Below, piece after piece: positions 9,294 through 19,461 of a DNA stretch of 64,000 nt. Each line of letters begins with the position of its first letter. Within the stretch, counting starts at the first letter, position 1. This DNA comes from Lentinus brumalis. Taxonomy: Eukaryota > Basidiomycota > Agaricomycetes > Polyporales > Polyporaceae. The notes beneath the pieces are model-generated. The model searched no databases and was not told the DNA's origin. It saw only the letters and a list, made by a program, of their open reading frames with translations. Where the stretch lies: contig MARA01000023.1 of NCBI GenBank assembly GCA_001792895.1, forward strand, positions 558,001-622,000, given 5' to 3'. The translations under genes and the position numbers were made by a program.

Positions 9294-11594
9294 ATGGTCG
9301 CCCAGACGCGCACGGCGGGGCAGCCGTCCCCAAAGAAACTCCGTTTCCGCGACAAGCTCGTCGGCAAGGGCCTCACCACCGACGCCCTCCAGAAGAAACT
9401 CAAGCAGCTCCACCAGGAGCTCGCCGAGATGGACCAGGAGCACGTCGACGTCCCCTCCCTCAACGCCATCCGCAAAGACCTCATCAGCACCTCCATCCTC
9501 CTCCACAAGGACCGCGGCGTCAAGGCATACGCCGCGTGCTGCCTCGCCGACCTCCTCAGACTATATGCGCCGGACGCGCCCTACAACCAGAACGAGCTCC
9601 GCGACATCTTCCAGTTCTTCTTCAGGCAGCTCTCGACGGGCCTTAAGGGCGCGGACTCGGCGTACTACAATGAGTACTTCCACCTCCTCGAGTCGCTCTC
9701 GACCGTCAAGAGTGTGGTTCTCGTCTGTGACCTTCCCAACGGCGACGAACTCATGGTCGACATCTTTCGCGACTTCTTTGGCCTCGTGCGACGCGACCTC
9801 CCGAAGAAGATCGAGCTCTTCATGGCCGACATTCTCATCGCGCTCATTGACGAGTGCCAGAGCCTCCCATCCGAGGTGCTGGAAACCATCATGGCCCAGT
9901 TCACAGACAAGAACGCGGTACGTCCCCCTTCATCTTGCGACCATTCACCACGCTCCGACACGGCTTCTCCTTCCTGGTCACGAACCAATACCTCTGCGCG
10001 ACTTACGGTGGTGATGTTCGCGGCCCTTGCACGGGTGGTTAGTTGGCGTGTCGCGTCGACTTGGGTCCAGATAGACTAGGCGACGTGGTTCGAGGCTTGA
10101 CGCAAGAAACGCGTCTTGCGTGGTCGCGCTCGGAGAGCACCTGTCGATGAGCAGTCTGACCACCGTCGGACCAAGCCAGCCAGCCTGGTCGATTGCCAGG
10201 GAGGCGGTTGCGCCAGGGACTCCGATGTTGCCCTTACTGGTATCTCGATGTTATCACTTCAGATTGCGCCGTCTTCTAGCTACTCCACGTGCAGGCTCCC
10301 GCCAATTGTCGACGACGGACCTTGAGTGCGCTGCCATTCAGTGGCCCGAGCGTCTTGCTGGCCATCTGCTCAGTTTCTATGTGATTTAATGCGCAGCGAG
10401 GTTCAGGGATCAAGTTGTACTGACGCATATATGCAGAAAATGGATCAACCTTCCTACCGGCTTGCGGTCCAGGTCTGCAATGCGACCGCAGACAAGCTCC
10501 AGCGACACGTCTGCCAGTACTTCACCGACGTCATCGTGGACCGCGCACGAGAAGAGGATTTCGACGAGGTCAAGACAGCACACGACCTCATCCAGCAGCT
10601 GAACCGCGCATGTCCATCCCTCCTGCACAATGTCGTGCCACAGCTCGAAGAAGAACTGCGCGTTGAGCAGATTCAGCTCCGTCTCATGGCGACGCAGACT
10701 CTGGGCGAAATGTACGCAGACAAGCACGGGATGGAGCTCGTGCAGAAGTATCCAACGACGTGGACTCAGTGGCTCGGGCGCAAGAACGACAAGAACGCAA
10801 CAGTCCGGTTGACGTGGGCGGAGACGATGAAGGGCGTGGTCGTGAACTTGCCAGAGATGCGTAAGGAGGTCGAGGGAGGGTCCGCGACTACGCACCGGCT
10901 GCAGACGGACCGGCGGGGCGACGGGGCGAGCGGGGCGGGTGCCATCCTGTTGCAGCGAGAAAGCGAAACTCAGGGAGATCCGTGGGCAGGAGCGGTGGGG
11001 GGAGGGATACGTGGGCGGGGAGGTGGGGAGGGAGGTGGGGAGGACGGCGAGATGGGATTGGCGCCCGGGAGGAGGGCACTCTACTCGCAGTTGCAGGGGA
11101 CGGCTCTATTCGTGTACACTACAGACAGACAATATATCTCGTGCCTACTCTGCGACCCGCCCGACTCCTCGCCACGCCGCACAACCAACAGCCCCGAGCC
11201 TTGCACTGAGACTCGGTACTCCACGCCGCACTGGTCTCCCGACGCGCAGGTCAGCCGCGGACAGGCAGGACACGAGCTCTCGCCGCTACCAGCTTATCCG
11301 CCCGCGAGCGAAGATCTCTTGTCCGGGCAGACTGCCCACTCATGCGCACGACGCAAATGGCCGCCGGCGTCCAGTCCTGCCACACACACGAACACTCAGC
11401 GTCCCGAGCCTGGTTCTCACAGCACCCCGGACGCGACCCGCGCCGTTCGCCGCGCCGTCGACGGGCGAGGAGTCGCCGGGAATTGGCCCAGAGAGACTAC
11501 GGGCATGAGATGCCAGATGCCGGGGATACCGAAGGAACCACGGGTCGACGCTCGCCGGACCCTCGCGTGGAGGACCTGCCGGCGTGCCAGATAG
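9294..11594 (+). CDS. PDS5: Pds5 N-terminal fragment with chimeric end, copy 1
   Basis: Exon 1 is 9294-9917 (208 codons, MVAQTRTAGQPSPKKLRFRD), the intron is 9918-10436 (519 nt, GTACGT...ATATGCAG), and exon 2 starts at 10437 with KMDQPSYRLAVQVCNATADK. Hallmarks of Pds5, the HEAT-repeat regulator that sits on cohesin with Wapl and is needed for sister chromatid cohesion: VKAYAACCLADLLRLYAPDA, FFRQLSTGLKGADSAYYNEY, FHLLESLSTVKSVVLVCDL and DELMVDIFRDFFGLVRRDLP. Likeness ends after LPEMRKEVE at about 10874 (codon 354), where the next HEAT repeats should follow in a protein of usually 1100-1300 residues. The frame stays open into unrelated Gly/Arg/Pro/Ser-rich sequence to a stop at 11592-11594, so a 593-residue chimera could be made. 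This copy carries Arg at codon 283 (CGC) where copies 2-5 have His. Nothing after codon 354 of Pds5 is found anywhere in the window. Confidence 0.9.
9918..10436 (+). other. PDS5: 519-nt intron 1 of PDS5
   Basis: The exon ends join as TDKNA / KMDQPSYR, which fits the family. The length is the same in all six copies, about nine times that of a usual basidiomycete intron. It contains a small hairpin (arms ACGCAAGA and TCTTGCGT at 10100-10107 and 10114-10121). The equivalents are 20638-21156, 31356-31874, 42076-42594, 52797-53315 and 63415-63933. Confidence 0.8.
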
Positions 11595-13236
11595 CCGTCA
11601 GCTGCGGTTCGAGGTGCCAGGAAGCTACCGGGCGACGGTGCGCAGCGGCAACAAGTGCGCCCAGGCGGGCCACAGTCTTCGAATCCATCGTATACATCGT
11701 TAGCGTGTTCATACCAACCGTACAGCACTCTGCTCACCGTCAATAGAGCCCGGTAGAGCGACTTGATTGCCTGCCCTCTGTGAATCTTGCGTGAATCGTC
11801 TCTGTTCGAGCCTAGCAGAAAGGTCAGACCGTGCATCGAGCGATAACAAAAGTGAGAACTCACAACAACGAGGTCGACGTCGACGTTGCAGAACGTCGCT
11901 GAGAAGTGCGCCGCAGATCTCGCGACTCGCCCGACGGTTGGGCGCCTACCAAAGGCGGGCGATCGAGATGGCAAGCCCGCGTCGCGTCCATCTTGAACGT
12001 CGCCCTCGCTCTCTCCTTCCACCGCCATCCCCTTGCCACGAGTGTTCTCCGCCGCCGTCGTCTGCGAGCAAGACGTCGCACCCGACAGCCACAGCCACAA
12101 CTTGAAGCTTCAGCTGCATCACGTCAAGCTGTCCGCCAGAGAAGGTGAGTTGTATGCGCGGCGACATAGACGACAACGGAACGTACCTGTCTGCCCTACA
12201 CAGTCGCTCGCAGTTACCTCGGCGGTCCTGGTTGAGTCGTCTGGTTGCTGCTGCTATCGCCCAGCAGGCCGGACTGCCGCGGGTCTCAGCTGCATGGTGC
12301 GGTCTTCGACCAGGTGCGTGAGAACGACCTACAAGTGCCAGCAGGTAAGTCAAGGTTCCGCGATCTCCTACCGAAAGAATTTTACCTTTGGCGTGACTCG
12401 AGGACTTTGACGGTGTGTCGGACTCGGACAGTCTGTCCAGCTTGAGCTGCAAGAGGCTCGCGGGCCGCGGCGAGCTGAGACTGCGAACAGACAGTAGGTC
12501 TCCTCAGCCACTGCACATGCCGGCGGACAACGCGGAAGAAGTAGCTCACCTACTTGTTTCCCTTGCGTCTTGATGTGCTGCATGCGCAGGTGAGGCGGAG
12601 ATGCTGCGTATCTAACCCTCTAGAAGCTCCGAGTCAGACACTCGGAAGCCATGCTGCACCGCGAGCAATCCGAGTACGTACCTGAGGCCTGACTGCGCGA
12701 GCGACGCTCCTGCGCATGATTTCTGTCTTTGTTCTTGACCGAATACTTCTCGTGGCATGCGCAAGGCTTGCGTCGAACCTGCCGCGACCTCTGCATCTGC
12801 AACGCGTTACGTCACGCTGCTGAATAGGGTAAGTCGCGTGGTGGCTGAGCAACTTCGAAGTTCGAACTTGGCACGAACCTTTTGCGAACCCTCGTCTCCC
12901 GCACTGCGTCCTGTTGCACGCCTTCGAAGAGCCTCGGACCCCTGCGCAATATGGTACCTACTGCTATACGATCGCGGTCAGTTTGTCTCGACGATAGCAG
13001 AGGGCTCAGGTACGTACTATCGTGGCAGGAATATGCCGGGCGGCCGCCTCCAGCATCTCGAGCATGGACGCGGTGGTCGACAAGGTCGAGCTTGAGATGC
13101 ACCGTGAGTACTATCACACGTGCCTCGGATAGACGCGGTACGTAAGGCAGTGGATGGAAGAGACCCAGGAAGAGCCATCTGATGATACTGTTAGTATCAG
13201 CGAGAGCTGACGAACTCCGATTCCGTAGATACACAC
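10875..13236. other. left part of U segment, unit 1
   Basis: At 10975-11050 there is a G-rich run (C/T-rich on the minus strand) that resembles a minus-strand promoter leader. From about 13190 leftwards the minus strand shows several well-formed introns, for example GTACGTTC...GGCGGACAG (about 12131-12187) and GTAAAATTC...CTTGTAG (about 12338-12394). I could not join the exons into a recognisable protein. The same blocks in the diverged copy (54093-56040) contain indels that are not multiples of three. Equivalent regions: 21595-23956, 32313-34674, 43033-45394. Confidence 0.4.
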
Positions 13237-13338
13237 CTCCTGTGCCCGGGCAGCGGCTGGTGCTGCGGCGCTGACTGCCAGCGCCGCAGCCGCGATGTTG
13301 AGGACGTCACTCGATCTTCTGAATGGAATTTGTGACAT
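13237..13338 (-). other. candidate first exon of a decayed minus-strand gene
   Basis: A 34-codon open stretch starts with an ATG at 13338, begins MSQIPFRRSSDVLNIAAAAL and is Ala-rich, and ends at a clear donor (GTGTGT, acceptor near 13188, 49 nt). In the diverged unit 5 this exon (56047-56148) differs by one base only, a synonymous AGT to AGC change, while the surrounding DNA differs more. Downstream exons cannot be joined with confidence. Other copies: 23957-24058, 34675-34776, 45395-45496. It may be a gene remnant; I do not assign a family. Confidence 0.25.
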
Positions 13339-15840
13339 GCTGCGCTTGACATGCGGCCTGTGCTGCTTCGTGGTTAGGTGAGCACGCCACTTTCCATCCT
13401 CGAACCCGTGACAGAGCGTACCTTGCATCCTCATCCTGCCAGGGCGAAGATCTTGCAGCCTATGGAGGTTCGCATGCAAGACAACCACTTATCACGGTTT
13501 CGTGACAGCGCATGCCTAGGGGACGTCCAACCCAAGTCAGTTCCAGTTCGATCGCGACGAGGTCGTCATCAACAGGCCTACAAGCTCGATGTGCTGCCTC
13601 TGACCCTCATGTATACCATCTCTTGCCTAGGTCTTCGCCCGCAATTTGTTCGGCGGAACGAACCGCTGTCAAACTGGAATGTACAAGCATGAGCGACACG
13701 TTGTCCATGCGTCTCCATCAGGTTCAGGTGCGTTAAGGATGGGACCATGATCTCACCTGCGTAGGGGATGTCTTCGTGATTCCCTGAACTCGAGGGACGG
13801 CATCGAGCTGGAGTCTGGAGGGCAGGGATGGCGAGGATATGTGGGAGCAGGTGGGAGCAGGGGATAGGGAACAGGAAGGTCTGAAGAAGCCCCGCTGTCG
13901 CTTCCTGCATGTTCTGATTATAGTCGGGAGGTAAACAGCATGTCGTAGAGTAAGGATCAAATACAAGCTGGATCTCAACGGAGTAAGCGGAGTGCGAAGT
14001 CAGATTTGGATAGCGCAGCACAACCCTCCGTGGACTTGAACGTGCATCGGAATATTCCTCTGCTGCCGGGAGAGAGGTTTTGCGGTAAGCGGGATGCTTC
14101 TGAGCATCGTGCGGTATGCGCAGCCTGACGGAGCGCTGCACGAAGCTTCCTGAAATTTTGATGGGAGTCAGGAACACGCAATCTGTGAATGCCTGTATGA
14201 CTCTTTCGCTCCTCTGTGTAGAGTACAGACATACTGCAGCTCTGATATATTGTGTTCCTGTGGCTAAAGACTCAAGAGTGTAGGACTTGAAACTGAATCA
14301 GGCCCGGGGCCCAGTGCAGGGTACTTAGAGGATACTAGGCCTGGCTGGATGAGGACACTGCGTGCCATCATGTTGCCACGGGCACGGGGACCTGGTCAAA
14401 TTTGATTAGAACGGACGTAATTGCAAGAAGCTACTGATCGGCGAACACTGCCTGTGAACCTAGCATGCTGGGTCTCCGACGACCTGGCACCTCCGAGTCA
14501 ATCATTGCAGAATTGAGTATGTCTCTGCGGGCTAACGTCACTGGGTTGCATCAGAGATAGCTCATGACAATATGCAGGGATGGAGGCAGGCATGTCTGAG
14601 TTAATCCATGGGTTCGGACTAGGAAGGCTGAAGCTGCAGCTATCACGGCGACTACTTATCCAGGTTAGGACAGCTTGACCGTCTTACGTGTGCGAAAAAG
14701 AGAGAGAATGTGATGAGGTCATGCCGGAGTAAGGGTCTGAATCACTCAGGCACTTATTCCGGCATGAGCGCGTACACGGGAACCTAGGGATTTTGCCCGA
14801 GTTCTCTCTCCTCTCAGCTCTCAGACAGCAGCCTGAGGGTACGGAGCAGATGACAAGCATACTAGTAATGTATAGAGCTTGGAAATACCACATTATTCGT
14901 GCCAGGTATCGTCAAGCTGCGACTGGGCCGCTATATGGATGGAAAGCACTGGGCGACTTGCTGGGAAATCGGGCTCAAGTTGAATGGTGTATTGTGAAGT
15001 GGCAAGTAATGGTTAATGAGAAACTTACAGAACATATGCCGAGAATTGTGGGCTTATATGCTCCAGAAGGTCCATAAAGTGAGCCGTGAAGAGACGAACG
15101 ACAGAAGGAGGCCAGAGAATGCACGTCGGGACACTCGGACGAGTTGCCAGAATGAGGTCATGAGCAAAAAAGGCAATGTAAGCGCTCTTGAAATCGCGGC
15201 CTTCTCCAAAAGCGCGCAGTCGCTGTGTGCTTGTTCTCCTACTTAACAGTTCCAAGCAAGTCCGTACGCCTTGGCAAAGGCTTACGTAAGTATTTGCTAC
15301 CTACTACGAGGGCGCGTGAGCTGATAGGACACCTATGGCTCGCAGGATAGTGGCCAGTAATGCTACACTCAAATCCGGCAGCCCCGGGACACCCGCTCAT
15401 TGATCGAGGGAGTATCGTCGATGTCCTGGCATTGTAGCATCAGTGTCTGTACTGAATCCCTACTATTTCTCTCAATAGATACTCACAGGCCTGCGAACCC
15501 CCTTGAAATTGCGGGAAACTCTGCAAAACGCTTGCTTTCGAGGACCCTGTCCTCGTGCTTTCGTCTGCCGACTCTACGACAAAAATACGAGCCGCAGCGC
15601 GACCATCACATTCTTAGCGTCTACTGTACGTCAACACAACAGCTTCTCTCAGCCGAGACACCTTCGCCGTCTGGAATCACACTAGTCGCTCTGTTCCGTC
15701 TCGACAACCTGCAGCCTCGCCCACCCCTCGCCCACCCTCGCCGTGTCGCGCTCTGGTTGGACGATAGCCTCGCACGCATTCCATCGTGCGAACCTTTGCC
15801 AGTCAACAAGTTAAGGTTCTGCAGCCCGTGACATGGCCAG
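13339..15840. other. central U segment, unit 1, no gene recognised
   Basis: There are short open frames on both strands (for example 14793-15077, +) but no family, no convincing exon series and no RNA gene. It holds the hairpin at 14720-14766 and the two variable micro-sites at 13898-13901 and 14674-14677. Equivalents: 24059-26558, 34777-37278, 45497-47999 and, diverged, 56149-58620. Confidence 0.4.
14720..14766. repeat. inverted repeat / hairpin
   Basis: The arms CATGCCGGAGTAAG (14720-14733) and CTTATTCCGGCATG (14753-14766) pair over 14 positions with one G-A mismatch and enclose 19 nt. Copies are at 25438-25484, 36158-36204, 46879-46925 and, unchanged in the diverged unit, 57517-57563. Confidence 0.75.
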
Positions 15841-15846
15841 CACTTG

Positions 15847-15852
15847 TATAAG
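15847..15852 (+). promoter_or_regulatory. TATA-like element in U
   Basis: TATAAG lies in GTATAAGTACCCC, followed by a C/T-rich leader (15865-15935) that ends in CACACCATG. It stands upstream of the series of plus-strand introns that starts at 16251, so it may be the promoter of that transcript. It is unchanged in the diverged copy at 58634-58639. Confidence 0.45.
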
Positions 15853-16126
15853 TACCCCGCCATCTCGACGCCGGCCTCCTGCGCACTCCGTACCCCTGCC
15901 CGTACTTTGACCCGCATCCTCCCCCATAATTACTACGTCTCACACCATGCCCTGTACCCCGTCCTTCGTGTTATCCTTGGGCCAGACGTCTTTTCTTTGT
16001 TGTCCACCCATTCAATCATATTCCTTGTTCACCTGCATCACCATTGGCAGTATGTCGGTCGTGGTATCTTTATGTCTCATGTCGAGTTCGTCATTACATC
16101 TGACCTGACTCACACTTCATATCTCC

Positions 16127-16891
16127 ATGTTTCCTGCTGTAATCTCTTCTCTTCTATCTGCCTACCTCCCATTCTTCTTCCGTACATGTGTCTTTCTGTT
16201 CCCCCGTACTCAGGATGGTCCATCTGCATGTTCTCGTCTCGCAACTCCAGGTATACTTATCTCTGACTCTTCTATCATCTCGTCAACTCATGTACCACTT
16301 CTCTCTCAGCTCGTTACTGCCACAGGCTCTCGACATGGTCACGATCCAGGTAAGTCTTCGAGCATACCAATCTATGCTCAACGTCGTCTCTTGTACTGAC
16401 TATCCTCGTCTCGACAGGACTGATTCTACTCTCTACTCGCACATCGAGGTATGGAATCTCACCTCATTGTACTGTTGCCTTCGCTGATTACTCTCTCACT
16501 TCATGTAGTTCTCGTCTCGTATGTATTATGGCCCTCAAGCTGCTGCATACTATTGCAAGGTAAGCGCGACACGACTCGTCCCGAACTCCCGCTTCACGCG
16601 ACTGATTCTCATCTTGGACCTACAGGCAGTACCACTGTCTGCGGCCAACCTACTCATCATGTCGCACGTCCAGACAACAAGCGTGCGCGTACGACTCGTG
16701 CATCCGGTCTGCAGCGCCGCGAAGGCGGGCTCGGACACTTCGGGCTCAGCTGCGAGTAATTTGGTATGTCCCTCGCATCTCTCAGATTCATGAACTCACG
16801 GCGTCGCTTGCAGACGGTACGTACAAAGAGTCGCGGGAGACCGCGGTCCAAGGTTCGAAGTCGAGGTCCGGCAAGCAGTTACTTGCTGTGA
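16127..16891 (+). other. candidate intron-rich transcription unit, unit 1
   Basis: A row of introns with consensus ends is visible: 16251-16309, 16350-16417, 16449-16508, 16560-16625, 16764-16813, and past the stop 16898-16957 and 16995-17062 (50-68 nt each). Splicing the first five gives an in-phase frame of 153 codons from ATG 16127 to TGA 16889-16891, ending with an AT-hook-like TKSRGRPRSK. No family is recognised. In the diverged unit (58919-59680) the splice sites persist, but the exon indels (-8, -6 and a net +1) break the frame and most substitutions change amino acids. A spliced non-coding RNA or a decaying gene fits better than a conserved protein. Confidence 0.3.
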
Positions 16892-17097
16892 GCAAGAGTA
16901 AGTCCGCGTTCCTTCGACCTTGGGTTCAATTACTGACATCTACTCGCCGTCATTCAGGCCCTCAACGTGTATTCGCGGGTCAATAGTACCTCAGGTAAGC
17001 CATTCGGGTCGTGCACAAGCTGTCAAGGACTGTAGCTGACTCCCGGGTCTCTGTATTCGCAGCTCAGGAAGGGCAGCGGCGACCATGCGACCGCGGA

Positions 17098-18310
17098 GTA
17101 AGTTGCTAATCCCTCGCACTGATAGTCCAGTCATTCACACCCGTCTCGGAGCAGCGCACTACATCGCACTTGCAGAGGAGCCGAAGTCTCAGGTAAGCGG
17201 GCTTATTCCATACACACGCATCTTGCAAGAGACTGACTCTTTGCGAGGCTCCCGCTTGTTACTTTGCGCCGACACCCATGCAATCCCGGACGGCAGGAGA
17301 TAAGTATCACAGAGGTAACTACGTACTGTACATTGCGGTGGTACGCGTCTGGTTCGTCGTGTCCGTCCGGCATGGCTGGAATAGCGGCGCGGACATGGGC
17401 CGCGCTGCCGTCCGAGCCTCCCGCACACCCTCCCGTCTGCGTCTGCCGCGACCTCCGTGCTCCCACGCATCCGACGCGTCGTCTCGTCTCGCCTTGCGCC
17501 TTGCGCCATGCGCATCGCGGCATCGGTCGGCGGTCTTGGAGAGCACCACGGGTGCTCTCCCTGAACGCCCGAGTGGCCGGTCTTCTTCATAGCGTCACGA
17601 GGCGCAGCTTTCTTGGTCTTGAGCCCGTTCAGAGCCCTTGTGCGTCGCATCGAGCTACGAGAGGGCGGCTTGTGACGTCCGACCGGCCGCTAGTGCCCGC
17701 GAGGTCGATCTTGAGAACTCGCCCGTTCAGGACAACTGGCACGCACGCACGTAGTCTCAAGGACTTACACGTGCGCTGCGAAGCGGTTGCGCCGCCGTCT
17801 GGTCTGGTATCCGCCCGGGAGAACGACGGCATGTCGGCGGCCGCGAGATGGTGTTCATGTTGGAGACTGTTTTGCTGACCGGCTCGGAGCCGCGCGGGAG
17901 GCATCTGCTTCGATGCGGAAGCGTCACCGTACAGAGTCTCGTCAGCCAGCGTGCAGAGGCCACACAGACAGCGACGCACCGGGTCAGGGAGGCAGTGGAC
18001 ACACAGCGCACGAGAATGTGGCTGCAGCGTCGTGCGGAAGCCTCTTTCAGCACGTGGTGTGTGTGTGGGTGCTGGGAGGTGCGTTCGTTCACCGCGGGTG
18101 GCTGTGGTTCGAGTGCGACAGGGTGTCGGCCCCGCGAGTTGAGCTTCCCATTGCCCGCGATCCAGAGCGCGTCGTGTGCCGCAGAGCCCTCAGCCGTGCT
18201 CGCCTGAACGCCCCGGGACCGGTCGAACTTGTTGCGGCGGCTGACGAGGCCGGGCTCGCAAGTTCGTTCCGGACCCTCTCCCGGACACCCGCCCGACGAG
18301 CGGATTTTCA
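17098..18310. other. GC-rich part of U, unit 1
   Basis: No gene is recognised. Long open frames on both strands are rich in Arg, Ser, Pro and Ala, as expected by chance in DNA of this GC content. A perfect hairpin is present at 17538-17560. Equivalents: 27816-29028, 38536-39748, 49257-50469. Confidence 0.4.
17538..17560. repeat. perfect hairpin, 10-bp stem
   Basis: GGAGAGCACC and GGTGCTCTCC enclose the 3-nt loop ACG. It is kept unchanged in the diverged unit 5 (60341-60363). Other copies: 28256-28278, 38976-38998, 49697-49719. Confidence 0.7.
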
Positions 18311-18314
18311 GACC

Positions 18315-18801
18315 CGTCCTGGCGGCGTGAGACCGGGTTGCACACGGGCTGTCCGACTCACATGAGCGTCCTGAAGTTGTTTCGCGCCGTTCGGGGACGG
18401 GTTGCGGGCGGGAGAGCCGGGACGAGCGGTCGGGCGGCGAGAATGCAATGAAAATCGCTCTTCGAAGCGATTTTCAGACCGGCTCAGATCGCAGCGCAGG
18501 TTGGGGTGCTGCAAGAGACTGGTTCGTGCGTTCGGAGGACACCGTGTTTGGCGCGAGAGGGGGCGGGGTGCTGGAGATATGGCCCCTCTGGTGTCGGGCC
18601 GAACCTGCGAGCACGACCGAACGATCGGGTTCCAGGACTCCTCTGGCGGCGCGAACCCGGGTCGTGCACAGTCGGTGCGACTGGCTGCGACGGTCGGAAG
18701 CTGTTTCGCGCCGTTTGGGGACGATTTGCGGGCGGGAGAGCCGGGACGAGCGGGCGGGCGGCGAGAGTGCAATGAAAATCGCTCCGAAGAGCGATTTTCG
18801 C
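18315..18801. repeat. 324-bp internal duplication with paired hairpins
   Basis: Two modules (about 18315-18477 and 18639-18801) share GTTTCGCGCCGTT, GCGGGCGGGAGAGCCGGGAC and TGCAATGAAAATCGCTC, spaced 324 bp. Each ends in a hairpin: 18450-18475 (10-bp stem, loop CTTCGA) and 18774-18799 (11-bp stem GAAAATCGCTC / GAGCGATTTTC, loop CGAA). In the diverged unit the hairpins are at 61275-61300 (loop CAAA) and 61597-61621 (loop ATG). Other copies lie at offsets +10718, +21438 and +32159. Confidence 0.8.
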
Positions 18802-19461
18802 ACCGCCGCGGATTCAGGTGTGGCTGCGAACGCTGACGGAGAGCGTTCAGCGTAGTCTATCAGTGTCGGCTTTAGACCGATAGCGTGCGGGTGGGAGGAG
18901 TTATCATCGATCTTGTGTCGGGCCGAGCCCGCGAGAAGAGGTCGGGGATGGTCGTCCAGAGCGTCGGCCGTAAGCATTCGAGGCTGCTTGTCTTGTTTAC
19001 GTCGAGTCCGCGGCGTTCGAGAGTGTCGTCGAGGAGGCAGGGCGGCGGGGCAAGCCTGGAGTCCGCGGCACTGTCTGGGGTATTGCGAGGGCAGCAGTTG
19101 ATGATCCGCGACGAGACGAGTATGGGCCGACCCCGGGCACCTGTCGCGTCCGGTGTGAGGTGACTGCGATGTGTTCTCGGCGTGTGACGGGCGAATGTGT
19201 CGACTGGTGGCAGAAACGCCGTTCTGCACGCAGTCAATGGCGTCGGGCGGGCGCGCAAGAAGTTGGATCTGTTGAGGGCGGCTCGTGAGTGTCAGAGTAA
19301 GACACATAAGACGTGCTGGGACGTACCTGGCGAGAAGGAACACGGCCGGAGTGCGGGCGGCAGAGAAGAGGGATGTGCGGCACAAGAGCGCGTCGGGCGA
19401 GCGATTGTGACGGACGCGGGAGGTTCACAAGGTCAAAATAAGGCGGTTCTTGGAGTGTCAT
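18474..19461 (-). other. candidate two-exon minus-strand ORF, unit 1
   Basis: ATG 19461 opens MTLQEPPYFDLVNLPRPSQS; a 58-nt intron with good ends (19269-19326) joins it in phase to an open frame ending at 18474, giving 309 codons rich in Arg, Pro and Ser. A TATA-like AATATAT lies upstream (19607-19613) on the same strand. No domain is recognised. In the diverged unit the intron is kept, but exon 1 has an early stop and exon 2 is frameshifted. Most likely not a conserved protein. Confidence 0.2.

Noticed and set aside
11800..11830. tRNA-like B-box GTTCGAGCC, and similar GGTTCGA motifs elsewhere in U
   Set aside because: The flanks do not form a T stem or an acceptor stem, and no A box lies at the right distance.
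15947..16108. 53-codon Cys/Ser-rich small ORF after a TATA-like element, considered as a secreted peptide or pheromone precursor
   Set aside because: It has no C-terminal CaaX, no clear signal peptide, and its frame is lost in the diverged unit.
17282..18365. Arg/Ser/Pro-rich frames of about 200-340 codons on the plus strand
   Set aside because: Overlapping long frames exist on all strands here, composition follows GC content, and indels between units are not kept in frame.
18315..18801. CRISPR-like array of repeats with spacers
   Set aside because: There are only two modules per unit, spaced 324 bp, in a fungal genome; no cas genes and no short regular spacers.
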